42,007 nucleotides of DNA from Thiorhodococcus minor (lineage in GTDB: Bacteria; Pseudomonadota; Gammaproteobacteria; Chromatiales; Chromatiaceae). The stretch is taken from NCBI RefSeq assembly GCF_010820565.1, contig NZ_JAAIJQ010000049.1:1-42007 (forward strand). Direction: 5' to 3'. The first letter of the stretch is position 1; every line of letters begins with the position of its first letter. Under the pieces are notes generated by a model. That model saw nothing but the letters and a program-made list of their open reading frames with translations. It ran no database searches and was not told where the DNA came from. Made by a program: the position numbers and the translations under genes. Of this stretch, positions 1 through 8,992 are shown piece by piece.

Positions 1-44
1 ACTTGTCTTCTGTCATGGGTCTTCGCGCAAGCCTACACCCCAAA

Positions 45-92
45 CCCCCCCCCCACTCTCCACTGACCACTGACCACTGACCACTGACCACT
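45..92. repeat. C10 tract and heptanucleotide tandem repeat before the ABC gene
   Basis: A run of ten C (45-54) is followed by four exact copies of CACTGAC (61-88) and a partial copy (89-92). The repeat ends two bases before the ATG at 95 and fills the space where a ribosome binding site would lie. No purine-rich Shine-Dalgarno sequence is visible. An in-frame TGA at 71-73 rules out a longer ORF through the repeat. A seven-base unit would change spacing by 7 nt per copy gained or lost. Confidence 0.85.
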
Positions 93-94
93 CC

Positions 95-2134
95 ATGACC
101 GCCCCCTTACTCTCCGTCGAAGGACTCAAGACCCAGCTCGGTGACGCGAGCCGCCCGGTGACCGTCGTCGACGGCCAGGATGTGCACATCCAGGCCGGCG
201 AGACCTTCGCGCTTCTGGGGGAGTCCGGCTGCGGCAAGTCCATGACGGCCCTGAGCCTGATGCGCCTGCTCCCGCCGTCCGGCCGGATCGCGGCGGGCGC
301 TGTGCGCTTGCGCGACACCGACCTGCTGCGACTGACCGAGGCGGAGATGCGCCGGGTCCGCGGCGGGCGCATGGGGATGATCTTCCAGGAGCCGCAGACG
401 TCGCTGAATCCAGTGATGACGGTCGGCGATCAGATCGCCGAGGCGGTGCGCATCCACGAGGGGCGCTCGCGCGCCCAGGTGCCCGAGCGTGTGGTCGAGC
501 TGCTGCGCGCCGTCGGCATCCCGGACCCCGAGCAGCGGGTGAAGGAATTCCCGCACCAGCTCTCAGGTGGCATGAAACAGCGCATCATGATCGCCATGGC
601 CCTGGCCGGCGATCCCGAGCTGCTGATCGCGGACGAGCCGACGACGGCACTGGACGTCACCATCCAGGCGCAGGTGCTTCGGCTCCTCAAGGACCTGCAG
701 CGTGAGACCGGCATGGCGGTCCTGCTGATTACCCATGATCTCGGCGTGGTCGCCGAGACGGCGGATCGCCTCGCCGTGATGTACGCCGGGCACATCGTCG
801 AGACGGCGTCCGTGGCCGATTTCTTCGCCAGCCCGGCGCACCCCTATAGCCGCAGGCTGCTTCAGAGCCTACCGGCCGCGGAGAAGCGCAGCGGTCGTCT
901 GGCGGTGATTCCGGGACGGGTACCTCGGCTCGACACCGTCTTCAAAGGTTGCCGCTTCGCGGACCGCTGCCCCGCGGCGATGGACATCTGTAGGACTCAA
1001 GCGCCTCGTTGGCTCGAGATTGCGGGCGGGCATGGGGCGCGCTGTTTCCTCTGGGATTCGCAGGCGGCGGGGCAGGGGGGCAGTCCGGCCGAGCCGCCTC
1101 AAGACGCTGGCGTTGCGGCAAGCGTGCCGGTCGATGTCCAGCCATCCGCGGAAGCGGGCTCGCCGCTCTTGAGCACGCAGGGGCTCCAGGTCTACTTCCC
1201 CATTCATCGCGGCGTCCTGCGTCGGGTGGTCGGTCATGTTCGCGCGGTCGACGGCGTCTCCATCGACCTCCGCGAGGGGCAGACCCTGGCCCTGGTCGGC
1301 GAGTCCGGTTGCGGCAAGACCACGGCGGGCAAGGGCATCCTGCAGCTCATCCAGCCGACCGGCGGCTCGGTCCGCTATCGCGGTCAGGAGCTGATCGGCC
1401 TCGACAACCGCCGGATGCGCGGCTTTCGCAAGGACCTGCAGATCGTCTTCCAGGATCCCTTCGCCTCCATGAACCCTCGCATGCTCGTGGGCGACATCAT
1501 TGGCGAGGGGCTTCAGGCGCTGGGGATCGCCAAGGGCCGCGCCGAGCGCATGCGCCGCGTCGACGCGCTGCTGGACCTGGTCGGCATGGACCCCGAGGCC
1601 GCCACGCGCTACCCGCACGAGTTCTCGGGCGGTCAGCGCCAGCGCATCTGCATCGCCCGCGCCCTTGCGGTCGAGCCCCGCCTCATCGTCTGCGACGAGC
1701 CGACCAGCGCCCTCGATGTCTCGGTTCAGGCCCAGATCCTCAATCTCCTCAAGGATCTGCAAGCGCGCCTGGGGCTGGCCTACCTCTTCATCACCCACGA
1801 CATCTCCGTGGTGGCCTACCTCGCCCACGAGGTCGCCGTCATGTACCTGGGGCGCATCGTCGAGCGTGGCCAGGTGGACGAGATCCTGGACGATCCGCGT
1901 CATCCCTACACCCGCGCGCTCCTCTCCGCCGTGCCGGTCGTGGAGCAGGGCAAGCGCCGCAACGTCATTCGACTCGAAGGCGACATGCCCTCACCGAGCA
2001 GCCCGCCGAGCGGCTGCCACTTCCATCCGCGCTGCCCCGAGGCCTTCGAGCGCTGCGCTCACAGCTATCCCGAAAGCGTGCAGGCCAGCGCGACGCGCGT
2101 CCTGAGCTGCCACCTCGTTACTCGATCAAGCTGA
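95..2134 (+). CDS. Two-domain oligopeptide ABC transporter ATP-binding protein (YejF/GsiA type)
   Basis: Cytoplasmic ATPase with two complete nucleotide-binding domains in one chain, powering import of peptides or similar solutes through partner permeases that are not in the window (they may lie to the left). Domain 1 has Walker A GESGCGKS near residue 42, signature LSGGMKQR near 156 and Walker [13 protein letters not shown] near 176. Domain 2 has GESGCGKT near 402, FSGGQRQR near 510 and [11 protein letters not shown]. Each half ends in the Cys-containing oligopeptide-transporter C-terminal motif (CRFADRC and CHFHPRC). At 679 aa it is longer than E. coli YejF (about 530 aa); the extra length lies mainly in the linker. 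The ATG at 95 is the only plausible start but lacks a Shine-Dalgarno. The family is certain; the substrate is not. Confidence 0.93.
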   Translation: MTAPLLSVEGLKTQLGDASRPVTVVDGQDVHIQAGETFALLGESGCGKSMTALSLMRLLPPSGRIAAGAVRLRDTDLLRLTEAEMRRVRGGRMGMIFQEPQTSLNPVMTVGDQIAEAVRIHEGRSRAQVPERVVELLRAVGIPDPEQRVKEFPHQLSGGMKQRIMIAMALAGDPELLIADEPTTALDVTIQAQVLRLLKDLQRETGMAVLLITHDLGVVAETADRLAVMYAGHIVETASVADFFASPAHPYSRRLLQSLPAAEKRSGRLAVIPGRVPRLDTVFKGCRFADRCPAAMDICRTQAPRWLEIAGGHGARCFLWDSQAAGQGGSPAEPPQDAGVAASVPVDVQPSAEAGSPLLSTQGLQVYFPIHRGVLRRVVGHVRAVDGVSIDLREGQTLALVGESGCGKTTAGKGILQLIQPTGGSVRYRGQELIGLDNRRMRGFRKDLQIVFQDPFASMNPRMLVGDIIGEGLQALGIAKGRAERMRRVDALLDLVGMDPEAATRYPHEFSGGQRQRICIARALAVEPRLIVCDEPTSALDVSVQAQILNLLKDLQARLGLAYLFITHDISVVAYLAHEVAVMYLGRIVERGQVDEILDDPRHPYTRALLSAVPVVEQGKRRNVIRLEGDMPSPSSPPSGCHFHPRCPEAFERCAHSYPESVQASATRVLSCHLVTRSS

Positions 2135-2286
2135 GCCCTGCCTCAGGCCTGCATCCCCTTGCCTGGGGTCGATCGGAGTTTGCGATCGGTGGTTTCATCT
2201 CAATCGATATTTCTTCTTGCTCTGCTTCACTTGTCTTCTCAGGCAACGACAGCAAGAGGGTCCGACCATGATCCTAGATTCGGCAA

Positions 2287-2433
2287 TTGGAACCGCAAAG
2301 GCGCGAAGGACACGAAGAAAAACAGAGACTTGCATCGCCGCGTCTCTTCACCCTCTGAGTGAGCATCGCTTCGCAGACAAGATGTCGAAATCCTTTGCGC
2401 TCTTTGCGCTCTTTGCGCTCTTTGCGGTTCAAC
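2287..2433. repeat. Dispersed intergenic inverted repeat with 9-bp microrepeats
   Basis: The left arm (about 2287-2310, containing GGAACCGCAAAGGCGCGAAG) is an imperfect inverted copy of the right arm (about 2410-2433, containing TTTGCGGTTCAA). The right arm includes three exact copies of CTTTGCGCT (2393-2419) and a variant copy (2420-2428). Related GGCGCAAAGG-type sequence recurs near 27455-27480 and 31437-31470, so this is a dispersed element and not part of a gene. ORFs reading through it give low-complexity FALFALFA or RKERKERK peptides and are spurious. Confidence 0.7.
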
Positions 2434-2447
2434 TGCTCCTTATTAAG

Positions 2448-2657
2448 ATGATCCAGACCACGACCTTCGGCGCGGTGCACATGGCCGTCGCCTTCACCAT
2501 AGCCTAGGTGATGACCGGCAGCGTGATCGTCGGTGGTGCGATCGCCTTGGGAGAGCCTGCCGTCAATACGGTCGCTTACGTTTTCCACGAGCTGATCTGG
2601 ACCCGCCTTCGGGAGGGCTCGCGCAGCGGAGAGGCTGGGTTGCAGGCTGCAGCCTGA
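2448..2657 (+). pseudogene. DUF2061-family small membrane protein, interrupted by one amber codon
   Basis: Reading from ATG 2448 gives MIQTTTFGAVHMAVAFTIA, then TAG at 2505-2507, then in the same frame VMTGSVIVGGAIALGEPAVN followed by TVAYVFHELIW, ending at TGA 2655-2657. The two pieces join without a gap into a DUF2061-type two-helix membrane protein of about 69 codons. The family usually has Tyr where the TAG sits (FT.AY..TG), so one change from TAC or TAT explains the break. The sequence on both sides of the stop is well conserved, which suggests a recent mutation, a sequencing error or readthrough. The upstream MSKSFALFALFA extension comes from the adjacent repeat and is not part of the gene. 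Confidence 0.75.
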
Positions 2658-2820
2658 TCGTTGGCTCGATTCCGCGGCCTCGCGGACAGGCGGCGTCGCT
2701 GCGAAGACAGGGAAAGCGGGTGCGCCGGCGCCCAGGCGGGAGCGGGTCTGCGACACAGAGCGCAGGATCCATTGGCCTCTCGTCCGCCTTGCTTGCGCTT
2801 TTGTAAGGCGCGACGTATGG

Positions 2821-2854
2821 TTTTCCGTCACCGACTATCGTCGGTGTCGGAAAA
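2821..2854. promoter_or_regulatory. Strong dyad upstream of the EAL-like gene
   Basis: TTTTCCG-T-CACCGAC (2821-2835) is mirrored by GTCGGTG-T-CGGAAAA (2840-2854) around a TATC centre. Fourteen of fifteen positions pair; the only failure is one T opposite T. It ends 36 nt before the ATG at 2891. The T tract is on the 5' side on both strands, so it does not have the polarity of an intrinsic terminator. An operator or a leader RNA hairpin fits better. Confidence 0.65.
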
Positions 2855-2890
2855 TTCTCGTCAGCGACGCCCTGCAAGAGCAGCTTCAGG

Positions 2891-4192
2891 ATGAAAAAGA
2901 TCAAAAATATTCTCTGCATCTATCCGGAGCCTGCTGAGCTGCGCATCAGCGCGCTCCTGAATCGGCAGGGAATCGTCGTCGATATGACCGAGGCCGCGCA
3001 TTCCGATGCCATCAAGTCCGCTTTGACTCAGCCGAGCTGGTGGGATTTGATCCTTTGCGATGCCGCGGTCTTCTTCGAGCAGGACATCGTCACCTATCTC
3101 GCCCCTGTGCGTGATCGCCTCGACGCCTCCTTGATTCTGCTCAAGGGCGCAGCGAATGAGCCGCGCCCGGCCGAGGGGTTGAGCTGCGGTGCCGCGGATG
3201 TCGTCCAGCGAGACGATGTCGATCATCTCCTGGCGGTCTGCGAGCGTGAGATCCGCAATGCGGCGACCCGCAAGCAGCTACGGGAGCTTCGGCATTCCGT
3301 CGTCGGCGAGTCTGGAGGGCGGAGCCAGTTCGTCGTGCCGACGATCAGCGACCTCGGCAAGCACGTCCACCAGGGCGGCTTGCGGTCCAATAGCGGCGAG
3401 GTGCCGAAGCCCTTGGACCTGAATCGGGTACGCGCGCTCATCGACGCAGGCGGACTGACTCTGGAGTATCAGCCGATCGTGGCGCTCAGACCGGATGGGC
3501 AGCATCGCAACATGTTCGAGACGCTAGTTCGGCTGAAGGATGAAGCTGGCCGGCTGCTGCTGCCCGACGCCTTTCTGCCGCTGGCTGTCGAGGCCGACTG
3601 GATCGGCAACATCGACCTGTGGATCTGCCGCCAGGCGATTGCGGTCCTCGAGCAGATGCAGAGTAGCGGGGCGCCAGACGCCGTTCTCTTCGTGAATCTG
3701 TCGCTCGAGACGCTGAAGTCCGAGAAGCAGATTCGGGCGATCGGGGCCTTTTTCTCCGCCGCGCACTTGACGCCTGGCTCGATCGTCATCGAGATCAAGA
3801 AGGCGGCGCTCAAAGAGGCCCGCGACGGGGTCGAGCGTTTGGCGGAGATGCTGAAGGCGAAACGGCACGGAATCCTCTTGGAAGATCCTCGCTTGGAGGA
3901 GCTCCAGCTGCTCGAGTCTTATCCCGATATCGTCACCCATGTGAAGCTGTCGGCCGCCACCGTACAGGGGCTCGTGGAGGGGGCTGCGTCCCAACAGGCG
4001 CTCAACGCCTTCGTTCGTTGCGCCCATAAGGAGGGTATGCAAGTCATCGCCCTGGCCGTGGAGAACGCCGAGCTGATGCCGATCCTTTTCGCGGCCGGTG
4101 TCGATGCGATTCAGGGCAACTTCACCTGCGTGCCGAATCAGGAGCTGGTCTACCCCAGCGTGACAATGGTCGAGTCCGCGCCCATCATCTAA
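2891..4192 (+). CDS. REC-like plus degenerate EAL-domain protein, probable c-di-GMP receptor
   Basis: 433 aa with no signal peptide or membrane segment. Residues 1-120 look like a degenerate receiver domain: WDLILCD places an Asp (D57) at the usual phosphorylation position, but the acidic pair near the N-terminus is missing. Residues 175-430 form an EAL-type fold (LEYQPIV, FVNLS, QGNF). The signature EAL is ETL (210-212). The DDFG motif is EDPR (331-334), the KID motif is KLS (352-354), and the AEGVE glutamate is replaced in ALAVE (387-391). Active EAL phosphodiesterases need these acidic metal ligands, so catalysis is very unlikely. By analogy with FimX and LapD it may bind c-di-GMP as an effector. 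It stands alone between non-coding stretches. Weak Shine-Dalgarno (CAGG) before the ATG. Confidence 0.82.
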   Translation: MKKIKNILCIYPEPAELRISALLNRQGIVVDMTEAAHSDAIKSALTQPSWWDLILCDAAVFFEQDIVTYLAPVRDRLDASLILLKGAANEPRPAEGLSCGAADVVQRDDVDHLLAVCEREIRNAATRKQLRELRHSVVGESGGRSQFVVPTISDLGKHVHQGGLRSNSGEVPKPLDLNRVRALIDAGGLTLEYQPIVALRPDGQHRNMFETLVRLKDEAGRLLLPDAFLPLAVEADWIGNIDLWICRQAIAVLEQMQSSGAPDAVLFVNLSLETLKSEKQIRAIGAFFSAAHLTPGSIVIEIKKAALKEARDGVERLAEMLKAKRHGILLEDPRLEELQLLESYPDIVTHVKLSAATVQGLVEGAASQQALNAFVRCAHKEGMQVIALAVENAELMPILFAAGVDAIQGNFTCVPNQELVYPSVTMVESAPII

Positions 4193-4631
4193 GGCGATTT
4201 CTGGCAACGCAACATCTCGCTTGTCTTGATGACCGCCTTCTGTGTTTCTGTGCCGCCCCGCCAGTCAATCGCCCGGCGATGCTCCTGTCGGCGCTCCTTG
4301 AAGCAGGGCCTCAATCCGGCGCCAGGCTGGTACAAGCAGTTCCGGCAATCGCCTAAAGTGTCAGCGCGCCGCTGGCTCGCCGGGAGCGCCATTCCTGGCT
4401 GCCCGTCACGGATGAGGGCCCGCGGTCGTTGCCCCCGATCTTCTTCAAGACGGCCTCTTTCGCCCATCGTGAGCGCTGTGGCAAGTCCCGTCGACTCCAG
4501 CTGTTCTATGGAATGCGAGCTAGAGTATTTGGCTGGTCGATCATGATGCCGTCGCTGGGCGATCAGCTCAGACCTATGCGGGCGTTTGCAGGATCGGCGT
4601 CGGTCATCGATTGGTCCGGACTCCCATTGTG

Positions 4632-4710
4632 GGATGGGTAAGGGCAGCGCGGTCCACCAAACGCCGGCGCGGGATTCGGTGGACTTCGCTCTCGCTCGTC
4701 CACCCTACCG
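4632..4710. repeat. Gammaproteobacterial-type dispersed GGTGGAC palindromic repeat
   Basis: On the minus strand this reads GGTAGGGTGGACGAGCGAGA, continues through GCGAAGTCCACCGAAT and the CGCGCCGGCGTTTGGTGGAC core, and ends CCTTACCCATCC. It holds alternating GGTGGAC and GTCCACC units that can fold back. It resembles a repeat often seen between genes in gammaproteobacteria. Only one copy occurs in the window, so its repetitive nature is recalled and not demonstrated here. Confidence 0.5.
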
Positions 4711-4780
4711 GTCCAACTGACGATCAAGGCCGCAGGATCTGTTGGAGAATCGCAACGCGCTTTCCTATCCTGAACAGCAT

Positions 4781-4807
4781 TTGCACGGACCTTTTATCAG
4801 GTATAAT
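4781..4807 (+). promoter_or_regulatory. Possible sigma70 promoter in the gene-free region
   Basis: TTGCAC (4781-4786) is followed after 15 nt by a perfect TATAAT (4802-4807). The spacer is shorter than the preferred 17 nt. No ORF with a ribosome binding site begins just downstream, so if active it would make a non-coding or leader RNA. Confidence 0.3.
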
Positions 4808-5344
4808 CCGCCCATCGGATGCACTGAGTGCAACAAGAACGGGAAGTCGGACCTTCCGCGAGGCTGCTGATCATAACCCGCGCAAATGGAGCGCGAGAAA
4901 TGAGCTCGAAATCATAGTTCCTGACCTCTTTACCCTATCTTTACTGCCCCACTCCCTTCGTTCGCCCTGCAGAGGCAATCCCCGGCCAATTTGCTCGGCT
5001 TCTCCGCCGCGGCATTTGAGTCGCGGCTCGGTGCCTATTAGAAACTTGTGGGTGGTGGGAAATGCGCGCCAAGCGCAAGTGCGCGAACGGGCGCCTGAGC
5101 AGGATGGCGGGTCCGCTGAGCTTGGGCTCAAGCTCGGGTATGGCAGAGTGGAGCGAAAGCTCGAGCGGGATGCTCCTTGTGGAATCTGGTCTTTTGGGAT
5201 CCGGTCTTGTGTGATCTACTGATATTGTGCGAGGTATGCTGGACCGTCTTGTCCTGAAGTGCGAGCAGCGTCCGACACCCGCCCGCGCCCGAGCCAGGTG
5301 GATGTCAGTCATGCTCGCAGGGAGCCAGGGTGTCAGCAAGATGA

Positions 5345-5429
5345 ATTCCACTCGCTATCGAGCGGAATGACTTAGCTTTTTCTCAAGGCTATGTCATTAG
5401 AAATGCCAACGTAGGTTGGTGCGTTTTTT
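5345..5429 (+). promoter_or_regulatory. Structured leader of the cold-shock gene with overlapping hairpins
   Basis: Three hairpins lie in a row. Hairpin A is ATTCCACTCG/CGAGCGGAAT (5345-5368, one mismatch). Hairpin B is AATGACTTAGC/GCTATGTCATT (5366-5398, one mismatch). Hairpin C is CCAAC/GTTGG (5406-5419), followed after four bases by six T (5424-5429), like a weak intrinsic terminator. A and B share 5366-5368 and cannot both form fully. A GAGG ribosome binding site (5435-5438) and ATG 5444 follow. Cold-shock mRNAs are known to use leader structure for temperature control; applying that here is inference. Confidence 0.5.
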
Positions 5430-5443
5430 GTGATGAGGTTGTT

Positions 5444-5659
5444 ATGGCAGGCGAATTGGTTTCTGGAACAGTCAAGTGGTTCAATGATGAAAAGGGCTAT
5501 GGGTTCATTGAGCGAGAAGAGGGCAAGGATGTCTTCGTGCATTACAGTGCGATCAACAGTGGCGGTGGACGCCGCACCCTGCTCGAGGGCCAGCGAGTGA
5601 CCATGGAGGTGACTCAGGGGCCTAAGGGGCCGCAGGCGGAGAACGTGACACCCGCTTGA
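5444..5659 (+). CDS. Cold-shock family protein (CspA-like)
   Basis: 71 aa single cold-shock domain, a five-stranded OB fold that binds single-stranded nucleic acid and acts as an RNA chaperone. It has [15 protein letters not shown] (RNP1 core KGYGFIE, residues 18-24) and DVFVHYSAI (RNP2 core VFVHY), with the usual family length. GAGG at 5435-5438 gives good spacing to the ATG. It is monocistronic, with long gene-poor flanks and a structured leader upstream. The RNP1 segment ends in IEREEG where CspA itself has ITPDDG, so the exact paralogue cannot be named. Confidence 0.95.
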   Translation: MAGELVSGTVKWFNDEKGYGFIEREEGKDVFVHYSAINSGGGRRTLLEGQRVTMEVTQGPKGPQAENVTPA

Positions 5660-6350
5660 GGGGCACGGTCGCGAGATAGGGCGGGCGGTGCTCGCGGGGC
5701 TGTGTTGCCGTCGAGCCGGCACGCCCCATCGTGCTGCGCGCTGATCGGCGTGAGTGCGGGCTCTGAGGGCGGAGTGAAAGCGCTTTTTAGGGGCTTCCAT
5801 CGTCCTGTCCCGCGGCCGTCACTGCTCCGAGCAGGCTTGAAGTAGGAGCGCTGTGGCTCCGGCTCCGGCTTCGGCTCGGATTGCTCCCTCGTTTCTCTGT
5901 GGAGCGCCATCATCGTCTCGATTACTTGTCTCCCCTCGGGTGAGACGGGCTCCGGGGCTATGAAAATGTACCGAGCGCACCGCGAGAATTGCCTCTGTCT
6001 GTGTAAGCTGGGGCGCCGCGCGGGGGAGGCGACAAACAATGCGTCGAGCTTCCGCCGACCCCGGGCTTCGTGCCTCAGGTCGATGAGTCCAGCATTTCCT
6101 CACCTTCCCTGGCTCTGACCCTCTCTCATCGATCGCTCAATCGAGGTCTGTCTGTGATCGGAGTCATCTGAGGACGGCTCAGGCAGCACCATCTCGCTTG
6201 CGCGGCCTGGCTGCGCCTCGCCGCTCACCCTTCTCCCAAGTCGCTGCGGGTGTTAGGCCCGCTGTTACCGGCTCGCCCTGCCGCCGATGCCGAATTCGCG
6301 CGAAAAAAATCCTCTAAGGCTATAATGCCGTGGAAGATTTGGAGGACCGC
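5660..6350. other. Gene-free stretch between csp and ftsK
   Basis: No convincing gene is seen. Two overlapping minus-strand ORFs (5614-6039 and 5819-6103) have no recognisable domain and show low-complexity Pro/Glu/Ala composition from a GGCTCC-like microrepeat near 5853-5880. A TATAAT (6321-6326) lies at a suitable distance upstream of the ftsK ATG at 6351. Confidence 0.55.
6321..6346 (+). promoter_or_regulatory. ftsK -10 element and ribosome binding site that decide the start
   Basis: TATAAT at 6321-6326 would start transcription near 6333, after the GTG at 6330 that opens the longest ORF. GGAGGA at 6341-6346 is an excellent Shine-Dalgarno for ATG 6351. Both argue for 6351 as the start. 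No clear -35 hexamer is visible at 17 bp. Confidence 0.5.
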
Positions 6351-8897
6351 ATGGCACAGGCAACACGCTACGGGCAGCTCACTTTCAGCGATCACGTCGA
6401 GCGCGCACTGCGCGAGGGCTCGATGTGGACGCTGATGTGCGCTGCCATCTACCTTGCGCTGTCACTGGTGAGCTACTCACCGGAAGATCCGGGGTGGTCC
6501 TATGTCGGCGAGGCCACGCAGATCAGCAATGCGGGCGGCCGGACCGGTGCCTGGTTCGCCGACATCGCGCTCTATTTGTTCGGATTCTTCGCCTACCTGC
6601 TGCCCTTCATGGTCGCCTGGAGCGCCTGGCTGGTTTTCCGCGGTCCAGGTGAGGACGCTGGCGTCAAGACCTGGCTGCTGTCGCTGCGCTGGATGGGCTT
6701 TCTGGTCACCGTAGCGGGCGGCTGTGCCTTCGCATCCATTCATTTCGCGGACTATGGTGGCTATCTGCCCAATGGTGCAGGTGGTGGGCTGGGACTCCTC
6801 GTCAGCAGTCATATGGTTGCGGCATTCAATCCGACGGGGGCCAACCTCTTGCTGGTGGGGGGGCTTGTCGTCAGCCTGACGCTGTTCTTCGGCATCTCCT
6901 GGGTCAAGCTGATGGACGCCATCGGGGCCGCTGTCCTGCAGGGGGCGACTTCGGTTTGGCAGGGCTTGACGCGCTCGATCGGCGGTCTCTCCTCCACGCA
7001 GGTGCGCAAGCGCTCGGAGAGGGAGGCCTATCCAGACGGCCTCCCCAAGGCGCTGAAGCTGGTCGATCCATCCGCGGCGCCGCTCTCGGGCGATAGCGAC
7101 GAAGGGCAGGCCAGCCTCAGGCGCAAGGCGCGTCGTCGCTCGCCGACGAAGCTGCCACAGGCGGTTCAGGATGCGATGACCGATCCCGCGGCCGTGGAGG
7201 TCGTGACTCCGGCCCCCGAGGTGCGCACAGAATCGCCGAGCTCCAAGCCGAGCTTGATGCAGACCGCTGGCGCCGCCTTGCGCGGGGTCGCCGAGGGCCT
7301 GCGCGACACCGTGCCGCGGCCAGCCAGCGACGCCAGGCCCCAGCCGTCGTCTCCCGCGCAGCCCGGCGGCAAGAAGCGCGCCTTCGCGCCCGGCGACGCG
7401 CCCATGCCGCCGCTCGATCTGCTCGATGTGCCACGGCGAAGCGGGCGCGGCTACTCGCAGGAGAGGCTCGAGGAGCTGTCGCGCCAGGTCGAGAGCAACC
7501 TGGCCGATTTCGGCGTCGAGGTCGAGGTGGTCGCCGTCTATCCGGGGCCAGTCGTAACCCTCTTCGAGCTGCGACTGGCGCCAGGGATCAAGGCCAGCAA
7601 GATCACTGGGCTCGCGCGAGATCTGGCGCGCGCGCTCACAACCGTCAGCGTGCGGGTGGTCGAGATCATCCCGGGCAAGTCGGTCATCGGCATCGAGATT
7701 CCGAACAAGCAGCGCGAGACCGTCTTCCTGCGCGAGATCTTCGACTCGCCCGCCTACCAGGATGCGTCCTCGCCGCTGACGCTGGGACTGGGTACCAACA
7801 TCTCCGGACTCCCCGTCGTCTCGGATCTGTCCCGCATGCCGCACGCGCTCATCGCCGGCACCACGGGCTCGGGCAAGTCGGTGGCGATCAACGCCATGAT
7901 CCTGAGCCTTCTCTACAAGGCGGGGCCGGAGGACGTGCGCCTCATCATGGTCGACCCCAAGATGCTGGAGCTCTCCGTCTACGAGGGTATCCCGCATCTG
8001 CTGACGCCCGTCGTCACCGACATGAAGGAGGCGGCCAACGCCTTGCGCTGGTGCGTGGGCGAGATGGAGCGGCGCTATCGGCTGATGGCCAAGCTCGGGG
8101 TGCGCAACATCGCCGGCTACAACCGCAAGATCGCCGAGGCGGAAGCGGCAGGCACGCCCATCCCGGACCCGACGGTCAGCCAGGAGGATCTGCTGGCGTC
8201 GGGTGGCGAGGTCCCCATGCTCGGCCACCTGCCCTATATCGTCGTCATCATCGACGAGCTGGCCGACATGATGATGGTGGTCGGCAAGAAGGTGGAGGAG
8301 CTGATCGCGCGCTTGGCGCAAAAGGCGCGGGCCTCCGGCATCCACCTGCTGCTCGCGACCCAGCGTCCCTCGGTCGACGTCCTGACCGGCCTCATCAAGG
8401 CCAATATCCCGACGCGCATGGCCTTTCAGGTGTCCTCGCGGATCGACTCGCGCACCATCCTCGATCAGATGGGCGCCGAGCAGCTCCTAGGCCATGGCGA
8501 CATGCTCTACCTCCCGCCCGGCGGCAACCTGCCGCAGCGCGTTCACGGCGCCTTCGTCGACGACCCCGAGGTCCATCGCGTGGTGGAGTTCCTCAAGAGC
8601 CAGTACGGCGAAGCGGACTACATCCATGATGTGCTTCGCGAGCCGACCGAGGCGCTGCCCGGTATCGATCCCGAGCCGAAGGGGGAGACCGAGGATACCG
8701 ATCCGCTCTTCGACGAGGCCGTCCAGTTCGTCGTCGAGAGTCGACGGGCGTCCATCTCGGGCGTGCAGCGCAAGCTCAAGATCGGCTACAACCGCGCGGC
8801 GCGCATGGTCGAGGAGATGGAGCGCATCGGCATCGTCGGTCCGGCCGAGACCAACGGCAACCGCGAGGTGCTGGCGCCGCCTCCGATGGACGATTGA
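6351..8897 (+). CDS. ftsK: DNA translocase FtsK
   Basis: Septum-anchored hexameric ATPase that pumps chromosome ends to the division plane and activates XerCD at dif. From ATG 6351 it has 848 aa. The N-terminal ~190 residues hold about four membrane segments. A Pro/Ala-rich linker of roughly 150 residues follows, much shorter than in E. coli FtsK (1329 aa) but normal for many gammaproteobacteria. The motor has Walker A GTTGSGKS near residue 503 and Walker [10 protein letters not shown]. The last ~65 residues are the winged-helix gamma domain ([20 protein letters not shown]) that reads KOPS sequences. The longer GTG start at 6330 lacks a ribosome binding site. lolA follows on the same strand. 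Confidence 0.96.
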   Translation: MAQATRYGQLTFSDHVERALREGSMWTLMCAAIYLALSLVSYSPEDPGWSYVGEATQISNAGGRTGAWFADIALYLFGFFAYLLPFMVAWSAWLVFRGPGEDAGVKTWLLSLRWMGFLVTVAGGCAFASIHFADYGGYLPNGAGGGLGLLVSSHMVAAFNPTGANLLLVGGLVVSLTLFFGISWVKLMDAIGAAVLQGATSVWQGLTRSIGGLSSTQVRKRSEREAYPDGLPKALKLVDPSAAPLSGDSDEGQASLRRKARRRSPTKLPQAVQDAMTDPAAVEVVTPAPEVRTESPSSKPSLMQTAGAALRGVAEGLRDTVPRPASDARPQPSSPAQPGGKKRAFAPGDAPMPPLDLLDVPRRSGRGYSQERLEELSRQVESNLADFGVEVEVVAVYPGPVVTLFELRLAPGIKASKITGLARDLARALTTVSVRVVEIIPGKSVIGIEIPNKQRETVFLREIFDSPAYQDASSPLTLGLGTNISGLPVVSDLSRMPHALIAGTTGSGKSVAINAMILSLLYKAGPEDVRLIMVDPKMLELSVYEGIPHLLTPVVTDMKEAANALRWCVGEMERRYRLMAKLGVRNIAGYNRKIAEAEAAGTPIPDPTVSQEDLLASGGEVPMLGHLPYIVVIIDELADMMMVVGKKVEELIARLAQKARASGIHLLLATQRPSVDVLTGLIKANIPTRMAFQVSSRIDSRTILDQMGAEQLLGHGDMLYLPPGGNLPQRVHGAFVDDPEVHRVVEFLKSQYGEADYIHDVLREPTEALPGIDPEPKGETEDTDPLFDEAVQFVVESRRASISGVQRKLKIGYNRAARMVEEMERIGIVGPAETNGNREVLAPPPMDD

Positions 8898-8992
8898 CCG
8901 CCTCGCAGGCGTCGTCGGCGGATTGGCGGTCGGCACTTTTCGACCATGGCGTTGTCTCCACGCTCGGGCACTTACTCTGGAGAAGACTGGGT

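Larger units (their letters stand above)
4193..5443. other. 1.25-kb stretch without a recognisable gene
   Basis: No ORF here resembles a known protein. A 203-codon plus-strand ORF (4611-5222) runs through a dispersed palindromic repeat and is probably chance. Visible structure includes that repeat (4632-4710), a TTGCAC-N15-TATAAT promoter-like pair (4781-4807), a perfect 7-bp hairpin GAGCTTG/CAAGCTC (5118-5135), and the hairpins of the csp leader (5345-5429). I could not match tmRNA, 6S, SRP or RNase P RNA consensus blocks. Confidence 0.6.

Noticed and set aside
4611-5222. 203-codon ORF in the gene-free region
   Set aside because: It starts inside a dispersed palindromic repeat, has no ribosome binding site and resembles nothing known.
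8894-8992. TTG start extending LolA over the ftsK stop
   Set aside because: No ribosome binding site and the extra residues would precede a normal signal peptide; ATG 8993 has GGAGAAG.
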